From Heliocybe sulcata (Eukaryota; Basidiomycota; Agaricomycetes; Gloeophyllales; Gloeophyllaceae): 64,000 bases of DNA. Shown piece after piece: positions 57,382 to 64,000 of this stretch. Below the pieces are notes generated by a model, which worked only from the letters and a program-made list of their open reading frames with translations, did not search any database and was not told where the DNA came from. Position 1 is the first letter of the stretch. The number at the start of each line of letters is the position of its first letter. A program made the position numbers and the translations under genes. The stretch covers positions 1,107,395 to 1,171,394 of the forward strand of contig ML213508.1 of assembly GCA_004369045.1 (NCBI GenBank), read 5' to 3'.

Positions 57382-57537
57382 TTGTTGAGGGTATGAAGTG
57401 ACTTGAGTTTCGTTGCACTGCTCTCGCCGTCATTGAGGCGATAGCAGCTGTATAGTTGCTGAGTAATCCTCTCACGGTTGTGGCAAAGGACAGCTCGGCC
57501 ACACTGATCATGAGACTGTGGCTGCATCAAATGTCAT
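57382..57537. promoter_or_regulatory. Bidirectional promoter eL41 / unknown nuclear-type gene
   Basis: 156 bp lie between the eL41 leader intron and the ATG of the divergent gene at 57538. It must hold both promoters. No TATA box was evident. Confidence 0.5.
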
Positions 57538-58757
57538 ATGTCTCGCAAGCGCGTCCCCGCAGCTTTACACTCAGAGCTCTCTGAATATGCCTCTTTGCTG
57601 CGTGCTCTGAGGACCAGCAGTACTCTCGACTTGACTGGCCATTTGACGCATCCCAGTTCTGCTCAGGACGAGGGGGATAACGTAGACTCTGAGGATGACT
57701 TCAGCCTGGACGGAGAGGACTCACGGTCTCAGGTCAATCTTGACCAACTTGATTGTCTACGGGAGCCTTCTCCGGAAGATGCTCCGGAAGAATCAGAACG
57801 AGAGAAGGAGGCCGGTCCTTCTACTTCTCCTTCTCCCCAGCGTCAGCATCGGAAGAAGTCCGACAAGAAGGGCAAGGGCAAACAGGTAGAGTTTGACATG
57901 TCAGATGTGACTCCATCTCCTTCCAAGAGGAGACGCAGAGATACCTGGACCCGCTGGCCACTCCTTGCTGGAGACGTCCACATTCCTGAATGGAGCCTCG
58001 AAGACGAAATTAGGTCTGCCGCCATGCAAACTCTCTCGCAGCAACTCCTACTGGAATTTGCCACTACCTCGGAGCAGGCTGAAGCCGAAATAGCGGACGA
58101 CGAAACAGTCCCGCTAGATGCTCTCGTCTTCTCAGCGTCTGAACATTTGGCTCATCTGCTCTCTGCCTTGGCTGCTCATTTTCCTCTGGTAGAGAAGAGT
58201 ATGCAGAACAGAGTGAAGCCCATAGGATGGACGACCGTCTTGGAGGTCGCTGCCTCAAGCGGATTCGCTGATGCAAAGTAGGTTCCACTTTATGTATCTC
58301 GCCGTCCATTTTTCTGCCACCCCGGCGTATACATTATCATCTCTACTGTTTATTTATGTCTGATATGGATATCAGAACAGTTGAACGGCTGCGGACCCGT
58401 CTAGAGAGCATATACCCACGTTCGCGACCTGTTGAACCAAACAGTCAGTACCTACAATCGATGCGACATTGCATTCTTCTCAATGCTTTGAGCGTTTTAT
58501 TTAGCTATCGCTCGCATTGAGCTCGCAGACTCTCATAAACGCAACTTCAGCGAGCTATGTGCCGCGGAGGATTTAAGTTTCCTAAGTCTCCCTGGTGCGC
58601 AAGTAGGGAAGACTCCACTTAAGAGACCCAAAGGTAAGGACTGTATTGCCAGGATCTTATGTTCAAGTGATCTAAGCAGTCCATTTTGGTAGGCAAAAGA
58701 GGACCGTACAAGCCTCGAAAGGGTAAGCATATACCTGATAAACCCACAGCTGGCTAG
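57538..58757 (+). CDS. Unrecognised nuclear-type protein with basic, AT-hook-like tail (333 aa)
   Basis: Exons 57538-58277, 58376-58443, 58505-58633 and 58693-58757 sum to 333 codons plus stop. The N-terminal MSRKRVPAALHSELSEYASL is followed by acidic, Ser-rich sequence and two basic clusters (RKKSDKKGKGK and PSPSKRRRRDTWTRWPLLAG), probable nuclear signals. A helical middle part (EWSLEDEIRSAAMQTLSQQL, LDALVFSASEHLAHLLSALA) suggests a folded domain with PIGWTTVLEVAASSGFADAK. The tail LKRPKGKRGPYKPRKGK looks like an AT-hook. I do not recognise the family. The middle region WTRWPLL...W has some Myb-like flavour, but I would not assign it. A nuclear DNA- or chromatin-linked role is inferred only from composition. 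Confidence 0.75.
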
Positions 58758-59313
58758 ATATTCTTGCAAGAAGGGCGGTAGGACCCGACTGTACGTATAT
58801 CATTTCCGATCACACGACAGCAGGAAGTCGTATCATATGTATAGAAGTTGGTTCGTCTCCCCTACTTCCCCTCGCAGGGTCTTCCACTTTCCGCTCATTG
58901 TTCGGATAACAGCCCGCAGAAGATATTGGGGCATATGAACAGCTGCAGTACAAAGGCGGCGACCAGCGACCATCCGGGGATGGGGGTGGGTAGCCATGCG
59001 CGCTGGCAGTGCTTACGGTTTGGTCCTGTCTTCAGGAGCACAGCAGGAAAGGCCGAGAGCGAACATCCCAAACAACGCCAGACAAGCTGATTAAAAGGCA
59101 GAGGGATTTTCAACGGCATGACAGTAGATCGGTCAAGCTCTTGCACCACTGTCCGAGGGTCTGAAGCAGCAGTATATAGGAAGTCTGCCGACATATTGTC
59201 CGCCTGGGTGCGCTATCTATGCAACAATGGAGATGCAATGGAGAGTTACCACAAGTTTCGTAAAGAAAGGAGATTCGCGCACTGTAATCCTAGGACGCCC
59301 AGAACAGGAAAAT
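58758..59313. other. Convergent 3' intergenic region
   Basis: 555 bp between two stop codons. The short frames on both strands are without signatures and no repeat was seen. Confidence 0.4.
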
Positions 59314-61414
59314 CTACAGCTTTGCGGATATCTTCGTCCCAGCATCTGCCTGCAAGAATCCACCATAGTACCTCTCTAGCCATCCCACCGCATGTCTACC
59401 ATCGTCCGCTGTCCCTTTCCACCGCGCCACGCTGCCAACATACCCATCTGGCCGAACATTCACGACAACTACCTCGCCCTCCCTGACACCACCAGCCCAC
59501 TTATCCGCGCAGCGCATCTTCTTCGTATCCATGTCTGGCACGTTATCCAAGTAAATAGTCCAACGGCTCTTCGCCAATAACGGCGGCAAGTCCGCGATCT
59601 CAAATGAGTCCTTGGGTTGGGTTGTGATAACCCCAAACGTGAAGAGGTCGCTCGCGGCGAAGTATCGTTCAGGGCGCGAGAACTCGTCCTGGGGCGACAT
59701 GGGGCGGGGTCTAGCCTTGTACGATGCTGAAGCGGCGGCGGAGACGCGCCCGAGGAAGGATGGGGATGTAGGAGACGGCTCGAATGCTCTAGATAAAGTA
59801 GAAAGGAAAGGAAAGACTGACTGAACAGTCGCGCAGAACATGAAGATTCGGAACTGCCCCAGATGCGGGATGTCGAGCTGCAGGTCCACCGGGTTGTGGT
59901 CGACGTACCGCGTGACCTTCCCAGGCGTGAGCAGCTTGCCCGGCCTGCAGTCGCCTGTGATCGCAGGAGACGACAGAGGCTGGTTGAGTACGTTATCGCT
60001 ATAGTCCGCGCCGACACCGCTGATGAATCGCGTGTTCGTGGCGAAGTTCTCCGCGAGCTTCTTGGGATCGCCGGCGGAAAATGCCTCCGCGTGCTCGTGG
60101 TCAAAGTGAATCAGGTCCGTTGCGATCTTGCGGCGCTCGGCTTCGTAGGTAGGTAGTAATGCTGGGGCCGCGAGCCCGCGCACGGCGAGGTTCAGCTTCC
60201 AGGCGAGGTTCCACGAGTCGTGCATAGAGACGTTCATGCCTTGGCCGGCTTTTGGCGAGTGGGTGTGTCCGGCCTACTCAGACGTGTCTTGTGTAAGAGG
60301 GGTGGTGGAAAGACTTACATCGCCGGTGATGAATACTCTCTTCGAGTCGTCCATGAAGCGGTTCGCCACGCGCTGGCCGATTTGGTAGAGGCCAAACCAC
60401 TCTTCACTGCTATTAATATTGGCGAGGATGAGATCGGTTGGTGACGGCTCACCGATGAATGTCCAGTTCAGCTTGTATGGGGCGAAGATGTCTCTCGCCC
60501 GCTGCATAACGAACTGCTGATTAGCGACGGCCTTTGTGATCTTCTCATTCTCCCCCGTCGAGATGAGCTCAATGTACAGCCGCGTCATGTTGCGCTCTCT
60601 CGGTATACAGAGTATCGTCCCGTACTTCTTCGACTGCACGATAGTCTTGCTCCAGAGGTCGGGGAACTCGGTGTCGATCTCGCCGTCGAGGACGCCCCAG
60701 ATGATGTCCTTCGACTCCCCGACCATCTCAGTATTCGGCATGCACTTCCGCACGTTGGAGTGCGCGCCATCACATCCGACTAAGTAGGCCGTTTGGAGAT
60801 GTAGCGTAGAGCCGGCCGCAGAGTCCTCGTACGAAACGTCGATGGAACCTGACCGAGAGTTAAATTCAGTAAAGTGCGCGTTCCGCGTGACATGCGTCCG
60901 GTGCGCGGCCATGTCGTCCAGAAGCGCGTCCTCGACCATGCCCTGGTGCCCGAGAAGCATGTACGGCTCCAATACGTCGATAACATCGGGCGAGGGGTAG
61001 TGCGTCTCGCGCCCAGTCCGTCGCAGCGATGTCGAAGCATCAGAGTGCTTGCGAGGCCCATCTATCAGTTAGTCTCTTCACGACATAGGCTAAACCAAAG
61101 TACCCAAAACATCATATCGTAGAACTTGACACCCTTCTGCAGCAACGGCTCTAGCACGCGCATCTGTTTGAATGTTTCCAGCGTCTTGGGCTGGATTCCG
61201 TCGGCGCGGCCCGTCGACGTCTTGTCGGATCGCTCGTCAAGAACATCGACGTTAACACCAAGCCTCGCAAGGTTCGCCCTGCAACTCTCAGCTGCAGGTC
61301 AATGTCAGTAACAAGCAGTACTGACCCAAGCATTGCGCCAGCAGGACCTGCTCCGATTACGACGACATCCTTCGCACTTGCCGCTTTCCCTGCATGCGCT
61401 GCACTGGAGACCAT
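59314..61414 (-). CDS. FAD-dependent monooxygenase, phenol 2-monooxygenase-like
   Basis: From ATG 61414, MVSSAAHAGKAASAKDVVVI leads into the dinucleotide fold GAGPAGAMLGANLARLGV (GxGxxG) once a 45-50-nt intron is removed. ERSDKTSTGRADGIQPKTLE and YLVGCDGAHSNVRKCM (the DG motif) follow, then RVFITGDAAHTHSP (GD motif, at an intron) and KAGQGMNVSMHDSWNLAWKL. The C-terminal half (FAVTFGVITTQ-type segment, seen as LFTFGVITTQPKDSFEIADL, then VVVNVRPDGYVGSVARWKG) is the thioredoxin-like dimerisation domain of phenol hydroxylases (PF07976). Such enzymes ortho-hydroxylate phenols with NADPH and O2; fungi use them on lignin-derived and other aromatics. All parts are present and it looks intact. The precise phenolic substrate cannot be told. 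Confidence 0.92.
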
Positions 61415-61655
61415 CGCGGCTGAGCAGGTGATGGTGTCGCTATTATTATAATGACCTAATGATGAGCACTTATCTCTCTGGCGTAAACTCCCGCGTTAGC
61501 TCAAGGAAATGGTTGCGGGAAAAGATCCAAACTATCCATCGTGAGATACGCAAGTGGAAGGTTGATGCTGCCGGAGGTGGCGAAGGATTTCAGGCGGAAA
61601 GCCACGCGAGGAACACAGCCACTTGACCCCGGACAAGCAGTCAAGTAAAGGCATC

Positions 61656-62650
61656 CTACCGGTGGACGACAGATTTGTCGAGCATGGTGTAGACCAAGCC
61701 TGCCACAAGCAGGATCCCGTCAAACAGACAGACCATCCATCCGCGATACAACGCTCCCCAACCCTCTTCGCGGACCATGCTCCTTAGGCAGCTGACAAGG
61801 CCAGTTTACGGTTTTTCGCGCAACCTAGCAAGGATTCAGCATGCTCCCTCGCTGATCGCACGGCAGTCGACAGGATTCGACTAACCGGGCAACATCTTCA
61901 TCATCCGAATACTTGCTTCCCTGGGCCTCATCTGCTTCGACTCCGCCCTCTTCCGGGAGCTGCACCTGGTAGCTACGCTGAGCCGCAACAGTACCATCAA
62001 CTCGACGAGCAGGGGGACCGCCACCCTCACGTCCAGTCGGGAACTTGGTTTTGGAGGCATGCGAAAGGTAGTGAATGCAGCAAGCCTGAATAGCAGCACG
62101 ATGACTGCAGCGTGAAAGGCACTAAGATAGAGCATATATCCCTCGCATCGGCTGGTACGCGATGAATGGGCAAGGAACTACGCACCGCAAGCTTTGGTCA
62201 ACCCTCGCCCGCCCTGTTACAACCGTCAGGTACGTTCCCCCGGATTCAGTAGTCGCACACATACCTCAATCCGCACTACCCTCCTCCGCATCCTAAGATA
62301 CGTCGTCGGCCTCTTCTCAGTCATCTCCTTCCCTCCTGCTCGCTCCCGCTCGCTCTCATGTCCTCCTTCCCGCTCACCCTGGTCCCTCCTCACCCTCCTC
62401 ACTCAACCCAACATCTCTCGGCGCATAACACACCATCACCCTCGTCACCACATTCAAAACGGCAGCAAGACGCAATACCCAAGAAACAAGAACGCCCCGA
62501 AGAACAAGCATGGCCAGCGAGGTCCGAGCGAGGTTTCACGATACCTGCTGTGACTATGCCTAGGAGTGCCGCAGATGGCACAGCGACGAACGTCCTGAGT
62601 CCGAGTTGGAGCATGATTAGCGGGAAGGATTGCAGCAGAACTACAGACAC
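61656..62650 (-). pseudogene. Mitochondrial carrier-like (SLC25/Ugo1-like) gene, apparently lacking its 5' half
   Basis: The last exon reads CLRSMVREEGWGALYRGWMV, CLFDGILLVAGLVYTMLDKS, VVHR-stop. The EEGWGALYRGW pattern is the G-x-x-x-L-W/Y-R-G signature of mitochondrial carriers. It joins in phase to an exon with FPTGREGGGPPARRVDG and SYQVQLPEEGGVEADEAQG. Farther right an exon after a TAG acceptor reads LLQSFPLIMLQLGLRTFVAV then PSAALLGIVTAG, a membrane helix. The exons between (about 62180-62400) are hard to place, and the N-terminal half of a roughly 300-400 residue carrier is not found up to 63200. No start codon is evident. Either the gene is broken and 5'-truncated, or it begins with exons too short to see. 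Ugo1-like proteins act in mitochondrial fusion; this assignment is tentative. Confidence 0.5.
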
Positions 62651-63209
62651 GAACTACTTGCTTGGTAGGAAGGCGGAACCATGCTGCGCCTAGGTTACTT
62701 ATGACCAGGACAACCTGGAGTCATCTGAGCAGCAAAGACTATGCAGTGATTCCTCGAGATCATGAGCATCGGAACCAAAGCAGTGAGACTCCTGCACACA
62801 TGACTGCAAACCCCTACTTATTCCTGTGTAGGTACAGACCGCAGATATATATATTAGGATTTCAAACGTTCATCTTTACAGCTTTTCGTGTCTAGCTTTC
62901 AAATTTCAAGGGTATACCATAGTCATTACTCTCTATCGTTGTACACTAGGACAGATATTCCAAAGCAATACACAGTAGTCCGTTAACGCTACAAGCAAGG
63001 GCAGGTGGTGGTCGTGTCTAAGAATTCGTGGTCATGACGATATGTACAGTGATAGCAAGGGACGGACGGGACGAAGATTAATGACGAGGGGTCATTGCAA
63101 TGAGCGCAGACTATGCTGAACAGTATGTTTTCGATGAAGAAGGCTCCGTGTATGGAAGAGCCGTGATGTAGGTCAGGGAGGAAGGCAAGCGAAGTCAGGA
63201 TTCACGAGA
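62651..63209. other. Gap with no identifiable exons
   Basis: The missing 5' half of the carrier-like gene would be expected here but no coding match is visible. TATATATA at about 62846-62855 is the only notable signal. The right end should be the 3' UTR of the membrane protein gene. Confidence 0.35.
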
Positions 63210-64000
63210 TCAATAGCGCTGCTCCTCCTGCTTCAGCCCGCGCTCAGACGCAGACGTGGAATCCCTGTCGTGCGAAATGTGATGGGCTGACGCAATGAAC
63301 ACGAGAACGTTGCTATACAATCATGCAAGTCTTAGAATCGTGAAGTCGCGAAGAACGAAGGGAACGTACCTCGCAACAACGAACGGCCAGCCAATCCAGA
63401 AAAGGACAATCCACGCGATGTTGTGTGCGTAGTGGGAGTAGTCTATTCAATAACGGAATTATTGGCTGAGGAACAAGGACAGAATGGGAACTGAACGCAC
63501 CTAGCGGCGCACGCGGTGTCACAGACGTTGCCGCCGAAGCTGGGGCCCCCGTTATCCATGCAGAGTGCGACGTTACGACAATCTATGAGCAGAGCATTCA
63601 TTAGAACATTCGCCCACATTTGAGGACGGGAGGAGACTTACAGTTGACCAGATCAACGCCGCAGTCGTCACCAGCGTGCAAAATATCGCCGAGATCTTCT
63701 TCACGGTCGCCCAGAGTGGTGTCTCCACAGAATTAGGCCAGAAGAGGAGGAAGAAGAACAGGGTTCCATAGACGATTGCGGTGAAAACGCCGGCAAAAAT
63801 CGTTAACGATGCTGCGCCAACAATCTGTGATGAGGATGAATGAGTCTAGGTTATAAAACAGGCAGAATAGGGTACACACGTCATTGTTGTACAAATAGGA
63901 GGAGGGGTAAGCACGTTGCAGGGACGATTGCATGTCAAGATATCTGGAGTTGTCGTCAGACTTCCGAAATGCCGCACATATCATTGAGACATACCTAGAC
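63210..64000 (-). CDS. Multi-pass membrane protein, MARVEL-like (5' end beyond the window)
   Basis: Exons read leftward from the right edge: YLDMQSSLQRAYPSSYLYNN, IVGAASLTIFAGVFTAIVYG, TLFFFLLFWPNSVETPLWAT, VKKISAIFCTLVTTAALIWS, then WITGAPASAATSVTPRAPL, then YSHYAHNIAWIVLFWIGWPF, VVASNVLVFIASAHHISHD, and a polar end DSTSASERGLKQEEQRY. At least three membrane spans are visible (residues beginning IVGAAS, ISAIFC and NIAWIV), with a loop before the last. The arrangement and length resemble basidiomycete MARVEL-like four-helix proteins, but no diagnostic residue proves it. An intron at 63941-63994 separates these exons from upstream coding sequence outside the window. Confidence 0.65.

Overview
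This window is a piece of a filamentous basidiomycete genome, most likely from an Agaricomycete of the polypore type. The evidence is intron-dense genes with introns of about 45-65 nt, clear GT...AG ends and CTRAC-like branch points; short intergenic gaps with head-to-head and tail-to-tail gene pairs; and protein families typical of that group (secreted S41 peptidase, type-B carboxylesterases, phenol-hydroxylase-like monooxygenase, Ser/Pro-rich single-pass membrane proteins, internal Zn2Cys6-like cluster protein). I rebuilt splicing by hand. Total coding lengths that divide by three and homologous motifs that rejoin across introns support most models, but no transcript data were available.

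Layout, left to right. 1-16 kb: the 5' part of an unrecognised Pro/Ser-rich gene at the left edge, a secreted S41 peptidase with 17 exons, an aminoglycoside-phosphotransferase-fold kinase, two Ser/Pro-rich membrane proteins, a small cysteine-rich secreted protein and an acidic nuclear-type protein. About 3 kb (8.5-11.6 kb) has no gene I can support. 17-20 kb: RBX1 (cullin-RING ligase RING subunit) and tubulin cofactor C share a 188-nt divergent promoter; then a tiny 11-cysteine protein. 20-23 kb: an alpha/beta hydrolase gene cut short beside a Ty1/Copia relic, then an intact Zn2Cys6-like gene. 23.9-28.6 kb: the CstF-64/Rna15 RNA 3'-end factor and threonyl-tRNA synthetase, tail to tail with 55 nt between stop codons.

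29-36 kb is the most dynamic part: two complete type-B carboxylesterase genes and one truncated copy from a local duplication. The duplicated promoter carries a 445-bp TA-flanked miniature inverted-repeat element, and the sister copy preserves the empty target site. 36-39.5 kb is gene-poor. 39.6-64 kb is mostly housekeeping: a small heat-shock protein, VPS15 (PI3-kinase regulatory kinase with HEAT and WD40 parts), a carnitine acyltransferase, the RSC7/SWP82-type chromatin remodeller subunit, an F-box protein, ribosomal protein eL41 (25 aa, with a five-base last exon), an unrecognised basic-tailed nuclear-type protein, a phenol 2-monooxygenase-like flavoprotein, a probably 5'-truncated mitochondrial carrier and a multi-pass membrane protein running off the right edge.

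I saw no biosynthetic cluster, defence island, CRISPR array, rRNA or convincing tRNA. The genes do not form one pathway. What merits a second look is small-scale: the MITE with its empty site, esterase birth and death, two undescribed cysteine-rich small proteins, a possible dual-start ThrRS, and the micro-exon of eL41.
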